From Salticus scenicus (lineage: Eukaryota > Arthropoda > Arachnida > Araneae > Salticidae): a stretch of 64,000 nt of DNA. Below, one piece after another: positions 46,311 through 57,808 of this stretch. The notes under the pieces are model-generated. The model searched no databases and was not told the DNA's origin. It saw only the letters and a list, made by a program, of their open reading frames with translations. The stretch covers positions 272,688,195-272,752,194 of the forward strand of contig OZ005656.1 of NCBI GenBank assembly GCA_963930645.1, in the 5' to 3' direction. Position 1 is the stretch's first letter. Each line of letters starts with the position of its first letter. The translations under genes were made by a program, and so were the position numbers.

Positions 46311-46410
46311 AAATGTTCCGGAGGAGGGGCCTAGCATAGCTAGAAGCGCTCAACACCACTCTTGGAGTGGTGAGCGGCACCTCCTCCCTGTTAATCCCTG
46401 TTAATATAGT
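45339..46410 (+). mobile_element. 5'-truncated LINE with RNase H-type tail
   Basis: It comprises the last part of an ORF2-like protein, a 3' UTR and a tail. The end holds poly(T), AAATAAATGTTCCGGAGG, a hairpin CACTCTTGGAGTG and a CTGTTAATCC/CTGTTAATAT doublet. Truncation at the 5' side at 45,339 is the usual result of incomplete reverse transcription. Confidence 0.7.
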
Positions 46411-47204
46411 ACTATTATATAACTGTTTTCTAATGTGAATGCATATTTTGTTTATTTTTTAAAAACATTGTTGGACTTGGTTGTCTACCACTGTTGGACT
46501 GTTACAACTTTATTTGTGAGGTAAAACAGAAATGGAGAGCCACAATTTTTTTAATCCTGTAATAATTTTATTTTTGAAAAACGTAATTTTTTTTTTTTTT
46601 TTTTTTTTTACATTATCATTTCTCACAGAAAATGTTGAAAAAGTTCGCCACCATTTTGAATGCAAACACGAACACGTCGAACCAGGTTTTTGACACACTT
46701 TGCAGCATTGTTGGTATTATTGACGAGATTTCTTCAGTTATGATCTGTAAAAATTCATCTATGTTTGCAGGACTTATCTGGAAAAGCCTATGAAATTATA
46801 ATGTAAAAATGATAATGATAATGTAAATGAAATGAAGGAATAATAATGTGAAAAAAAATAATTAAATTTTGTTTTTCATAAATAAAATTATTACAGGATT
46901 AAAAAAATAAAAATAAAATAAAAATGTGCATCTCCATTTCTGTTTTACCTCTCAAATAAAGTTGCAACAGTCCAACAGTGTTGGAAATTGTCTCTCCCAC
47001 ACTTAAACAAGGTTCAAACAATTATAGCATTATAGCTCAGTGTTAGAATAGTTGCCACATCCGTCCTATTTAAGGGTAATAAGAAAAACCAACGGGTACT
47101 CTTTTAAATTTATCATCCTGTATATATACATATGAATAAATGTGCAAACTTTTTTTTTTTAATAATAAAATAAAATTGAGAAAAATTATGTTAAAGAAAT
47201 AGAA
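46411..47204. other. AT-rich stretch with a short inverted pair
   Basis: The text TTGTGAGGTAAAACAGAAATGG near 46,513 is matched in inverse near 46,937-46,958 (CCATTTCTGTTTTACCTC), and the GTTGGACTGTT/AACAGTCCAAC flanks pair as well. This gives a foldback of about 490 bp, possibly a further MITE. No gene seen. Confidence 0.5.
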
Positions 47205-47370
47205 CAGCTTGAGTATAGAAACCCTTTGCGAAATTTGAAATTCGGCACAGAATTAGCTCGGACGTTTCTCGTTAACGTGTTTACATATTCAGTTGTAATA
47301 GTCATTTTATTTCATCGCCGGAAGGACAGTAAAAATTTAAAAGCTGTTAAGGGGTTTCTAAAGCTATAGC
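47205..47370 (-). repeat. Dispersed repeat (13.3-kb family), inverse copy
   Basis: On the minus strand it reads AACGAGAAACGTCCGAGCTAATT followed by GAATTTCAAATTTCGCAAA, the same order as 13,385-13,440. Confidence 0.65.
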
Positions 47371-47599
47371 GAAGAAATTTTTAGAAATGACTATAATGAC
47401 TGATACTAGGGAGGTGATTCCCAGTTTCTGCATCCTTTTATATGGAAGGGTAGATTAAAATAAGTCCTGTCGTACTAAATTCTGTTTACAAAGAATGTAA
47501 GCAGATTTTTTTTTTCTATTGTTCGTTTTTTGAAACAGTATTTCAATAAAAACCCAAACTGAAGTTCTAGGGTAAGGCATTGGTTATCTCAGGTAACAA

Positions 47600-47803
47600 G
47601 GACTTGAAATATTGCGGGTGGGGAAAACGCTGCCGAAAGCAATCGGGACCAGAAGCTTTTTTTTTTTTTTTGAACTATTTCGTTCATTCATTTTTATATA
47701 TATATATATAGTGAAAATAGTGTTTTCTTTTCTTTCTTTCTTTCTTTTTCTTTTTTTAATTCATTTATATATACTGACCAGCAACGCGGGCAAAGCCTGC
47801 TAG
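47600..47803 (+). mobile_element. Helitron 3' end (partial element)
   Basis: GCTGCCGAAAGCAA, a poly(T) run, a TA repeat, then GACCAGCAACGCGGGC and AAAGCCTGCTAG reproduce the 3' terminal order of the Helitron at 7,894. The end folds as GCGGGC[AAA]GCCTGC. The following base is A rather than T, and no 5' TC end was found, so this is a partial or atypical copy. Confidence 0.65.
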
Positions 47804-47976
47804 ATTTTTCATAAAATTTATTCTCAAAAACTGTAATATAAAAACAGATGTTTTTTCTATTTTAAACTCAGCAGTATCTGCGATATTTTAGCACGCGATA
47901 ATAAACATGTGATTTTTTTTTTCTTTTTCGTTTTTGTTGTTTATTTTTAACATATTAAATAACCTCAGTTTCATAT

Positions 47977-48018
<42 letters not shown>

Positions 48019-48094
48019 GAGAGAGAGAGAGGCAAGATTTATTATTTTACTAAAGTGTTGAATTAATCGTGAATAATTAATATATATATTTTTT

Positions 48095-48420
48095 TCATAA
48101 TTATGTAAAACTAAAATGCATCTAGTTTCTTTTATATCCCTTTTTTTCCCCCTTGCTGAAAATGTCTACTCGATAATGTTGCAATAAAATAATTGATTTT
48201 TTGCATTACTCTGTTCAAATTACATGCAATTGAAAAAGAAAAAGAAAAAGCTCTTTTATCATATTTTACTAAAGATTAAAAATGATAATAAAGAAAAAGA
48301 ATTAACTGTCTGAAAAATTTCCTTTTCGACACTTGAATTTCTCAGATTATCGAGAATAGAATTACATTCCACATGAAGATAGCTTAAAATGATATAAATG
48401 GCCATTTGAAGAAATAAAAA
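48095..48420 (+). repeat. Dispersed AT-rich family E, copy 2
   Basis: It has TTGCATTACTCTGTTCAAAT, AAAAGAAAAAG, and TTTCTCAGATTATCGAGAA before GAATTACATTC. A long TA run and GA repeat lie upstream at 47,983-48,031. Confidence 0.6.
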
Positions 48421-49240
48421 CCACTGAAATATACTTTAAATTTTTAAAGTTTAATTTTAAACAAGAACGATAAATCATGCAGTTCACATCGATTATTAAC
48501 ACTTTCAAACTGTGCGCATTAATTTGTGATATATTTATATATTATCTTTTTTAAATAATCGAAAGATAATATTTCCCTTCATAAATTACAAAAGGGTATA
48601 TACTTCTAAATTTTCTATCGATATTTTAAATTAAACAATTTAATTAAAAGTGGAGATAAATTAAATCTTTTCCAAACCCTTGTATTTTTTTTTTCTTTGA
48701 TTTTAATTTTCTATGAAAAGTTATCTTACTACAAATTTGTGATAACACATGCATTTATAATTTATTCTGCAGTATTTCCGTTTTAATTTCAAATAAATTC
48801 AAGCTTTTAAATTGAATATATTCAGTTTTTTAAATAATTTTACCATCAAAAGTAATAATATGAATACTGAAATATATATGAGCATTATTTTGACTTATCC
48901 TTTCCATTTTTAGCATCTGAAAGCACAAGTCTACAAAAATAATGGTAACAAAATTTGATTTATCAATTTTAGCTGATATATGTTTTTGATGTGATGAAAC
49001 CGAAACTGAAGATAGATTTTTTTTTTCTCCTATCATGTATATATTTTCGTGAATACAGGGTTTCTACCGTCAGAATATCTTCGTTTAGGTAGTTTCTGGT
49101 ATAAAGTATATAGTGGGAGAATCACGGAATAAATTGTGTTGGTAGATACCGTGTATTGGCAAAAATCTGTACATGATAGGCAATGAACTGGCTTCAGTGT
49201 AGATTTCAACATTACGAAATACATAAACATCAGCCAAAAT
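48421..49240. other. AT-rich stretch, no gene seen
   Basis: No distinct repeat, exon-like island or RNA gene was recognised before the tandem block that begins at about 49,249. Confidence 0.45.
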
Positions 49241-49248
49241 TATCAGCC

Positions 49249-50220
49249 AAATTACTTCACAGTTAAGAAATTGCACATAGAGAGACTACGCATCAGTGCA
49301 CATGTGTTGTCTTTTATGCCTCACATGTGTAGTCTCTCGTGTAGTCATGTAAAACATTATTTGCGATTTAGGAAATTTTTATTTTTAAGGGGAGGGAAGG
49401 GAGAAATAGACTTTTGGCGGGGAATTTTACAAATTCCAGATTTTTCAGCTGAGTTCTTCCAAAAATGGAACAAAAATGTTGAAAATAGTCTTCTTTAGTA
49501 TATTTCCAAAACACGTTTTCGATTTTTTGTGAACTGCCATTTTTTTTTCGGGGGGGGGGGGGGGGGGTATGTGTTACGAAGGGCAAATTCGAGACACCCC
49601 TTTTAGCGCTAAATTTGTCCTGGGAAGTTTATGAGATCTGTGGTCCCAAAGTTTGGTTCTTGGATTGTTTATATGTATCCGATCACTATAGTAATGGGAT
49701 TTATCGAAATCTGCCCCCTTTTCCCGTAAAGGGCAGGAAGCAAAAAAAAAAAAAAAAAGTTTGCAAGCATAACAAATTACTGATCCCCAAATTACTTCAC
49801 GGTGAAGAAATTGCAGATGAGGAGACTAGGCTGGAATATAAATGAAACATTATGGACGATTTTGGAATTCTTGATTCTTGCAGGAGGGGAAAATCGTTTT
49901 TCAGGGGATAATCTAAGAAATTCCGGATTTTTAAGTAGAACTCTACTAAAAATGGTAAAAAAGTATTGAAAACAGCCATGTGCCTTTCTTAGGATAATTC
50001 CAAAAACACTTTTTTTTTAGGGGGGGGGGGGGAGGCGTTACAAAGGAGCAAATTTGAGACCCCCTTTTGTCGCTGATTTCTTCTTCGGAAATCTATGTTA
50101 TCTGCGGTCACGAAATTCGGTGCGTAAATTGTTTATGTGTATCCGACATTTTCTGTAACGGGATTTTATGAAAATCCCCCCTTATTAGCTGCCCCGAAGT
50201 CGGGGGGAAGGATAAAGACG
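49249..50220 (+). repeat. Tandem repeat, about 540-bp unit, two copies
   Basis: AAATTACTTCACAGTTAAGA at 49,249 recurs as AAATTACTTCACGGTGAAGA at 49,788. Each is followed by a purine-rich block, AAATTCC(A/G)GATTTTT, a long G run (49,550-49,567 and 50,019-50,033) and GGGATTT(A/T)(T/A)..AAATC. The second unit leads into the Helitron 3' end, so the array is probably Helitron-borne. Confidence 0.7.
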
Positions 50221-50369
50221 TGTAAAAACATGTTTTTCCGTTTGAATTCACTTTAAATTATCTTTGAATGGCAAATTTTGGTGTTTAGATGTTGATTAAG
50301 TGTACTCATTATGTACTTTTGTTGGAATTTTGCAAAACTTCCAACTTACCCGCTGGGGAAGGGAAGTAA

Positions 50370-50541
50370 GAAGCGGGTAAGTTGCTGCCGAAGACAATTT
50401 GGACTCGTACTCCTCACGTTGCGAGCAGGAAACACCTCTGTCGAACACAGCGGGAACTTTAACTTAGGTTATTAATAATGATAAGGGATTTTGACAACTC
50501 ATCTATATATATTGCCCAGCAAAGTGGGCAAAGCTTGCTAG
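50370..50541 (+). mobile_element. Helitron 3' end (partial element)
   Basis: GCTGCCGAAGACAA is followed after 130 bases by a perfect hairpin TTGCCCA[GCAAAG]TGGGCAA and AGCTTGCTAG before T. This is a textbook Helitron 3' terminus: stem-loop about 10 bases before CTAG. The 5' border was not found, and the tandem block from 49,249 may be part of the element. Confidence 0.75.
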
Positions 50542-50564
50542 TAACAATCATAATAAAACTTAAA

Positions 50565-50720
50565 TGTCTGCATTTTGTTCTTTTTATCTTTAGAATTTCT
50601 TAGATGATTGAAGTTAGAATCACATTCAGACGTTTATGATGATTGCTTTGAATAAAATAATTGTTTGGCTCTTTTTATCTCAGAAAATATTAAATAGGAA
50701 ATTTTAAACTTTTTTTATTT
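50565..50720 (+). repeat. Dispersed AT-rich family E, copy 3 (partial)
   Basis: Only the TTTCTTAGATGATTGAAGTT to AAATAAAATAATTGTTTGG part is present. Just after it, a 43-bp block with AACGAGTTAGTTATAAGTGC is duplicated perfectly in tandem (about 50,721-50,805), a recent event. Confidence 0.55.
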
Positions 50721-50883
50721 AAACGAGTTAGTTATAAGTGCTTGAATTGAAACATACACAGTTAAACGAGTTAGTTATAAGTGCTTGAATTGAAACATAC
50801 ACTTTAAATAACATAAAGTAAATTTCATGTTTGCAGTTAATTTCTTATTTATATTAAAGATTTTTAATATTAGAACAACCACC

Positions 50884-50914
<31 letters not shown>

Positions 50915-51162
50915 TATATGCATATAAACATTTTTATTATATTAATTTTGTTTAAAAATTGGATTTTTCTTTTTTCTTTCTTTCCTTTTTCTTTTTTTTT
51001 TTTCTTTTTTTTTATTTATACTTAATACATGGAAATTAATGTGGTTGTACTTGTTTAAGAATTTTTCTTTTTTCGACACATTTTTAATGAACATAAATGC
51101 AAAATCACGTATTTTTTATAGACTTAAACAGCATAATACTTTTTAATGTATCATGATATATA

Positions 51163-51939
51163 CAGTAACCGCCGCTTTATAAAATCACTGGTTAATAAAA
51201 TCAGCCGCTAAATCTGATCAAATCGCCACGATCGGAATCAAATCAATACAAACAACTTTTAAAGCCGCCGCTTAACAAAATCAGCATCGCCGGTTAATAA
51301 ACTAAAAAATATCTCCTCAGCAGCCAAAAATATCATTTATGCATAAAAAAAACTTATTTACTTTTTTTTTTTTTTTTAATAGAAAAAGAAATTAAATCAC
51401 ATCAAATCCTTCGTTATCGCTCATTTTTAAAGTTTTTACACTTGCAGCACAGTTACAAATTAAACACGCCCCATAACTTATCTCCCTAACAACTTCAAGG
51501 AGCGTATTCTTCAAAGCGTAGTAATAAAATAGAAATTTGATTTGAAATGATTTTTTTTTTCTAATTATTAGAAGGCAATTTCTAGTTCTTATTTTGAAAT
51601 TACTATCATTCATGAGGTTTAAACGGAAAGATTTTAAATTTATAAGAAAAGCGTGAACTTTTGGTAAAGTAATGATGATTTTTCTCTAACAAAAGTGCAC
51701 GAGAACTTAGAATGCATTTACTTATATATCAAAGAAATAATTAGTTAATTATCTACCAAAAATTAATTAATATTATTTACTAATTCCATCATTCGTTACT
51801 TTTTGAAGTTTCTTTCGAAATTCAGGGAAGTAATACCTTTTCCTTAAGGGCAGGAACGTTCGCCGGATATAAAAATCAGCCACTTAATAAAATCACTTTG
51901 GCTCAGAACGAATGTGATTTTAATAAGCGGCGGAAACTG
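51163..51939. mobile_element. pogo/Tigger-like MITE (777 bp)
   Basis: Ends CAGTAACCGCCGCTTTATAA and, in inverse, CAGTTTCCGCCGCTTATTAA are flanked by TA. Beneath the ends the words TTAATAAAATCA and AAAGCCGCCGCTTAACAAAA recur several times, as if transposase sites were repeated. The middle (51.35-51.80 kb) is AT-rich and has no transposase, so the element is non-autonomous. The CAGT start and TA duplication fit the pogo/Tigger branch of Tc1/mariner. Confidence 0.75.
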
Positions 51940-52254
51940 TATTTGTTAAATTTATATTTATTTTTGGTAAAAGTATTACGCAAATATCATGTTTTTGGAG
52001 GGAAAATATTGCTAGAACCAAACACCTTAATTCGCGAGATGCACAAGAATTGCTTGAAATCGATATTCAATGTCGAGATAAAGGGGACTCACTCAGAGAT
52101 TTATTGGAAAAAAAATAAAATAATAAATAAATAAAAATATACAAACTTTCGCCAGGCTTGTATCCCAAGACCGACAAAGGGCAAGAGAGAGAGTTTAAAA
52201 TAATAATTAAGAGAAAAGTTCTTAGTTTGAATTGATTCTGGTCGATAAAGTTGT

Positions 52255-53050
52255 CATACGTACTACATGAATTTTGGAGAATCTAGCACTTATAGGTTTT
52301 TAGACACACAAAGAAAAATGCTTTATTATTGTGGCCTATGGGCTCAAATTATTTAAAGTGCGATAGCGTCTAAATGCCTCATCCGATTGAGCTGGAAATT
52401 TATATACCTGTTATAGGTCACCATTGCAAGAATTGTGTAGATTTTGGTGAGTATAGCATTTACAAATTTTTACATGAATGCAACGAAAATTTCTTTATTA
52501 TTATGGTCTGTGGGTCCAGATTATTTAAACTGCGACAGCGTCTAAACGTCTTATTCGACTGAGCTGAAAATTTATACATCTGTTAAAGATGACAGTTTCA
52601 CGAACTACATAGATTTTGGTTGAATCTAACACGTATAGTTCTTTTTACAGGGAAACAACGAAAAATTCTTTATTTGTATGCGCTATGGGCTCAAAATATT
52701 AAAAATGCGATAGCGTCTAAACGCCATATCAAGTTGAGATGAAAATTTATATACATGTTATAGAACACGAACTCTATGAATTTTGGAGGATCTAGATCTT
52801 ATAATTTTTTTACAGGACACAAACAAAAATACTTTATCATTGTGGTTATGGCCTCAATTTATTTAAAGTGCGAAAGTGTCTAAACGCCTCATCCGATTGA
52901 GCTAAAAAATATAAATATTATAGGTCACCGTCGCACGAACTGTACAGATTTTGGTGAGTCTAGCACTTATAGATTTTTGCAGAGACACAACGAAAATTTC
53001 TTTGTCATTGTCATCTATGGGCTCAAATTATTTGAAGGGCAACGGCATTA
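52255..53050 (+). repeat. Tandem array of about 170-bp units
   Basis: The word GCGATAGCGTCTAAA, with small changes, occurs near 52,358, 52,530, 52,706 and 52,869. Each is preceded by GGGCTCAAATTATTTAAA and followed by a GATTGAGCTG..AAATTTATA phrase, then GATTTTGG..GAATCTAGCAC. About five diverged units are present. A MITE sits just after the last one. Confidence 0.8.
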
Positions 53051-53064
53051 ATTGAAATAACATA

Positions 53065-53277
53065 CAGTCGGTAACAAAAGTGTCCGAACACTAGCAAAAA
53101 TTCCTATGTAAAAAAAGTACACTTCATACGGTTTTGTTAAATAAATCCTTGTCGAATTCTCTTCTTAGTCAGTATAAGAACATGATTCGATAAGGATTTA
53201 TTTAGCAAAACCGTATGAAGTGTACTTTTTTTACATAGGAATTTTTGCTAGTGTTCGGATACTTTTGTTACCGACTG
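53065..53277. mobile_element. One-hairpin MITE, copy C (TA target site)
   Basis: A 213-bp palindrome with ends CAGTCGGTAACAAAAGTGTC and TA on both sides. It differs from copy A at few positions, which implies recent spread of this subfamily. Confidence 0.9.
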
Positions 53278-53279
53278 TA

Positions 53280-54139
53280 CTATATAGAGAAAAATAATCA
53301 AATATCCAATTATAATTTTCTTTTTATTTATTTAATGACTTCTCTTACTTTATTTATACAATCGTTAATTACTTAATGTTCAGAATGTCGAGTAGTGTCT
53401 CTTCAGATTTCTCTTTTTTTTTTTTTTTTTTCTTAATTTTTAAGAGATTTAGGTCAGCTCTTTTCCATTGAAGGCATAAGTTAGTATTTAAATTTATAAC
53501 GAAAAGTATAAATATTTTTCCTGAGATGTATTTTCTTTTCTTGTTTCTTTCTTTCCTTTTCCTTTCTTTTTTCTTTCTTTTTTTTCTTTTTGTTATTATT
53601 ATCCTTCTCTAGTTAAGTTAATCTTTGATATTTAGTATTTTTTTTTTTTTTTTTTTTATAATATCATTATTTTTTCTATAGTTTTTTTCTTTTTTCTTAT
53701 TTTTATCTTATTTAGCAATCGCAAAAAAAAAAAATTATTTGTAAAATATAAAATTAATTATATTTTACTTATTCATCGACATTAAAAAAAATAAAAGAAA
53801 GTTTCTTGCAATTATGGGAGAACGCCATCTGTATACTTTTTCTTTTATTTGCAGTATTTCCTCTTGAAACTTAAAAAAATCTGTCGCAATTTCCTGTCAA
53901 AAATCACAATATAGATAAATTATTTTTCTTAATATTTTTTTAGCATGTGGTAATTAGAATAAGATTATCATTAGTATCAGAAGGGTCTTCTCATTTCTGA
54001 AGTATTTCCAATAAACTTAAAAAAAAAAAAAAAAAACTGGTTTATTATTTTAAAACTAATTTAGATATAATTAATTATAAAAGGATAAGTTAACAATAAC
54101 GAAATAAATATTTTTCGCAGACCTCTGTAAAATTATTGT
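53280..54139. other. AT-rich, pyrimidine-tract-rich stretch
   Basis: Several long T and TTTC tracts occur (53,410, 53,545-53,590, 53,640). No gene or transposon end was recognised. Confidence 0.5.
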
Positions 54140-54520
54140 ATAATTTAGTGCCTTTTATAGATGATACGGTTTCCCCTTTTTAAGAAAAAAGATATGTTTG
54201 AGAATAAAGAAACAAAAGTCAGTCACCACTGTGTTCAAATTATACTTCATAAAAAAGAAAAAAAGAACATAAAGAAAGCTTTCTTATTATATTTTATTTA
54301 AAGGTCTGAAAGTGTAATTGGAAGAAAAAAATATTAATCTTTGTCTGCTCTTTTTTTTTTTTTTTTTTTTTTTTTTCATCATTGGAATTTTTTAGATTAT
54401 TTAAGTTAGAATTACATTCAAACAGCAATAAAGATTGCACAAAATAAAACAAATTCTCCACTTTTTTTCTTCCTTCAGAAAAATTAAAAATGATTGAAGA
54501 AATTTAATAGTTCATTTTGT
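54140..54520 (+). repeat. Dispersed AT-rich family E, copy 4
   Basis: It has CACTGTGTTCAAATTATACT, the AAAGAAAAAAAG tract, TTTTATTTAAAGGTCTGAAA and TTTTTTAGATTATTTAAGTT before GAATTACATTC. Confidence 0.6.
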
Positions 54521-54746
54521 AAAAGAGCGCTGCTTGAAAAATACATGTTTTTTTATCTAAAATAATTATTTGTGTAATTAATTAAGTAAATTATTCGAGG
54601 TTATTTTCTTAATTATATTAAACTTTTTTTTTTTTTTTTTTACAATTAAATTCACGACTTTTAATTCCCCAAAATTTTTGCAACTCACATCTCATATTAT
54701 TTTGTTTGAAAAAATGTGTCAGTTTACCTTAATTTTTATGTAAATT

Positions 54747-54782
<36 letters not shown>

Positions 54783-54794
54783 TAAATACATCAA

Positions 54795-54826
<32 letters not shown>

Positions 54827-55260
54827 AACTTGGTTTTCTTATTGAAATTTTTATTACCAAATATGAGCGCAAAATTATTTAATTATTAGTTTATAATTAA
54901 AATTTAAAATTTTAATTAAAATGTTTATTAATTATATTTTTGAATTTGTCATTATCTTTGGCTATTAAATTTATCTACAGCGAATTTTTCTTTCTTTCTT
55001 TTCTTCATCTTTTTCTTTTCTTCTTCTTTTTTTTTTTTTTAAGAGGGAGGCGGGATGTGATTGGAGTTAATGAAGCTTTTTTCTCTAAAAACCTAACATA
55101 GGTATATATTAAAATGAAAGGTGACCATACCTTATTTGAGATGTATTTTACTTCCAGTCGAACTTAGGCTTTGATATTTATTTCATTTTTATTTCTTAAT
55201 ATAATTCTTTCCTCTAAATACTTTTAGTTATTTGAAAAAAAAAATATATATATATATATA

Positions 55261-55958
55261 CCGGGTGATTCAAAATAGATGTTACAGCGATTATTTCGTA
55301 AACTAAGAAAGATAGAAACAAACTTTCAATTACAAAATTGGTGCAAATTAAGAGTAGATTTCAGATATGGTATTCTTTTGTACAAAGGGCTGTATACATA
55401 TTAAATACGAAATTTAATTTTTATACGGCCCCTCCTATCATATGACTTATATTTAGAAAACTATTCTCCTCGCTCTAACAATAAAAAAAGAAAAAAAAAA
55501 AAAAAAAATCATCTTTCTAAGTCAAAATAAAACTGAGTTATTGCAATTTGAAAATTCTAGCATTTTTCGCCAAGTCTTAAGGGGTTGTATCAAAAGTGAG
55601 AAATTGTAATTACTATAGCTTTTGTAATAAGGCACACGTTGATCAGAGTTGTGTAAGTGGTGTAGGTCATCATTTTCAAATTGCAATAACTCAGCGAGAT
55701 TTTGACTTAGAGGGATGATTTTTTTATTTTATTTTGCTTGTTAGAGCGAGGAGAATAATTTTCTAAATATAAGTCACATGATAGGAGGGGCCGTATAAAA
55801 ATTAAATTTCGTATTTAATATGTATACAGCCCCTTGTACAAAAAAATGCCGTATCTGAAATCTACTCTTAATTTGCATTGATTTTGTAATTGGAAGTATG
55901 TTTCTATCTTTCTTAGTTTACGAGATAATCGCTGTAACATCTATTTTGAATCACCCGG
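55261..55958. mobile_element. 698-bp foldback element with about 300-bp arms
   Basis: The ends CCGGGTGATTCAAAATAGAT and the exact inverse lie next to TA on both sides. Pairing of the arms continues through TAAACTAAGAAAGATAGAAA, ACGGCCCCTCCTATCAT and, near the centre, AACT(G/C)AG..TTGCAATTTG. A centre of about 100 bp does not pair. It is non-coding. TA and the CCGGGTG-type end fit a Tc1/mariner-family transposase in trans. Confidence 0.88.
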
Positions 55959-56128
55959 TATATATATATGTAACATCATAAAGTCAAACATAAGATCTTG
56001 CCTATTTTCTATCAACGTTTTAATTTAAAAAAATTATTAATGTAGTACATGACAATACAACACTGTCCTAAATCTACAACAAATTTTTCTTTTTCTTTAT
56101 GGTTTGACATGGTTTAGCTATGGTTTGA

Positions 56129-56566
56129 CAAACCATAGCTAAAATTCTCAAACAATATGATTTTAAAATAATATTTTCGCCTTCCAATAAACTCACCTTT
56201 TCTCAGTTAAAAGATCCTATTGATATGCATAATTCTTGGGGCATTTATAGTATTTCCTGTCAGTGTGGTTTATCATATATTGGCCAAACTAAACGCAGTC
56301 TTAAATTTCGTCTAAAAGAACATATGAATTACGTCCGCAAACAAGAAACCAATAAATCGGCTATTTCAAAACATTGCTGGGAGGAAAATCATAATTTTAA
56401 ATTTAATTCAGCTAAAATAATTTGCAGACCTAAATCCATTCATGAACTCGATTTCTTTGAAGCTTTTCATATTTATAAAAATTTTAAAAACCTTGTTAAT
56501 TGTGATTTCGCTGTTCCCTATTTATCTGATTGTTGGAAATTTTACATTCAGTCCACATTTCCTTAA
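56129..56566 (+). pseudogene. Penelope-like element, GIY-YIG endonuclease fragment
   Basis: An open frame of 145 codons ends at TAA 56,564-56,566. It contains WGIYSISCQCGLSYIGQTKR, followed by SLKFRLKEHM: the GIY and YIG strands and the conserved arginine of GIY-YIG nucleases. Later come SKHCWEENH and HELDFFEAF. This is the C-terminal endonuclease that Penelope-like retroelements carry after their reverse transcriptase. The reverse transcriptase is absent: a stop precedes 56,129 and AT-rich sequence lies upstream. The nuclease nicks target DNA for reverse transcription. The copy is 5'-truncated. Confidence 0.82.
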
Positions 56567-56710
56567 TTTTTCTACTGTTTACACAGCTACACATTCCTTA
56601 ATTCCTATTGGCCACACTCCCCACCTCTTCCGTATTCCTATTGGCTGAACTAAATCCGGTCCCTCTCCTATATATACGAGTACTTCTCAAGATTCAGAAT
56701 TCTTTTTGCA

Positions 56711-56738
56711 CTGATGACGGTATGCTTTAGCCTACCGA
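56711..56738 (+). ncRNA. Hammerhead-like core after the Penelope-like fragment
   Basis: CTGATGA, one base (C), stem GGTA/TACC, then GAAAC follow within 150 bases of the GIY-YIG frame. Penelope-like elements are known to carry hammerhead ribozymes. The extra base between CTGATGA and the stem departs from the standard core, and stems I and III were not established, so catalytic activity is unproven. Confidence 0.35.
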
Positions 56739-56804
56739 AACACCTGTATGCACCTCAATATTTTTTCTTTGGCGTTTCTGACGTAGTAGTTTATTCCTGT
56801 TTTA

Positions 56805-57808
56805 CTATAAATACAGGTTGCAGATTAAAAGGTAAGATAACGAGTACTGTTATGTAAACCTGTGTTAAACAATTCATATTAGGCTTCTGAAGAGTTTTAT
56901 ATGATAATTAGTTCTGTGTGAGGGAAGCTGCCGCCCCCTCAACCCCCCGTTTCATTAATGCACCTACATTTACATAGAATTTAATTCGGTTATTAAAAAT
57001 AATTCTGTTTTTAAAAAATAATTTATTAAAATTATTATTTAAAAAATATATCTCTTATGATAATGCAGACGATTTCCATATTAGAGAAGTGGTATAACAC
57101 CAAATATCCAACAAAAAAAAGTCCATTTTATTCTCATCATGAAAAAGAAGGGGGAAAAAAGAAAGAAAAAACGATTTTTTTTTCTGGTTTTCTTTTTTTT
57201 TTCGTTAGAAGTAAAAAAAAAAAAGATAACTTTGTTTTAAATTATCGCAGATCGATGGTTCAACCATTCGTTTTAAAGGTATTGGCGAGCTCTTTTGAAA
57301 GATACCCATCATGAAAATTTACTCCCCTCGAGGGGGGACTTCCCCCCCCCCAGGGGGGAGGCGAGGCTCCTACATACACAAAAGTTTTTTTCCCAGTTAA
57401 CTATCTCTATTACAAAAAATATATATTCGTTTCATTTGGTTTAGTTCAGTCTATAGACGTTAAACTCTACTTTCCTGCAATTTCCCCCATAGACTTAATG
57501 TATTAGAATTCTCTTGATTGTCCCTGTACACGAACCATTTGCTTCATCTTAACGAAAAGCTTACTGTAGCATCCCTATATGATACACATTTAGAATACCA
57601 AGTTTGAACTTTCTGCCATAGTTTGTTTTTGAGATATGCTGATAACAGACAGACACACAGATATACATACAGACCATTTGCTAAAAACATGATTTTCGTA
57701 TTCAGGGGACCTCAAAACGTGTAAATATAACAAAATCTCGCGTTCGAAAATTTGACCCAAAAACAATACTTTCTCTATCTTATGGGTAAGAGAAAGTAAA
57801 AAGGCATG
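56805..57808 (-). repeat. Long dispersed repeat, copy 2 of the inverted pair
   Basis: It is the reverse-strand partner of 24,305-25,452. It retains the GGTAAGAGAAAGTAAAAAGG end, CAAAGAGCTCGCC-type text and the C-rich block (57,330-57,360). It starts immediately after the Penelope-like 3' region. Confidence 0.75.
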
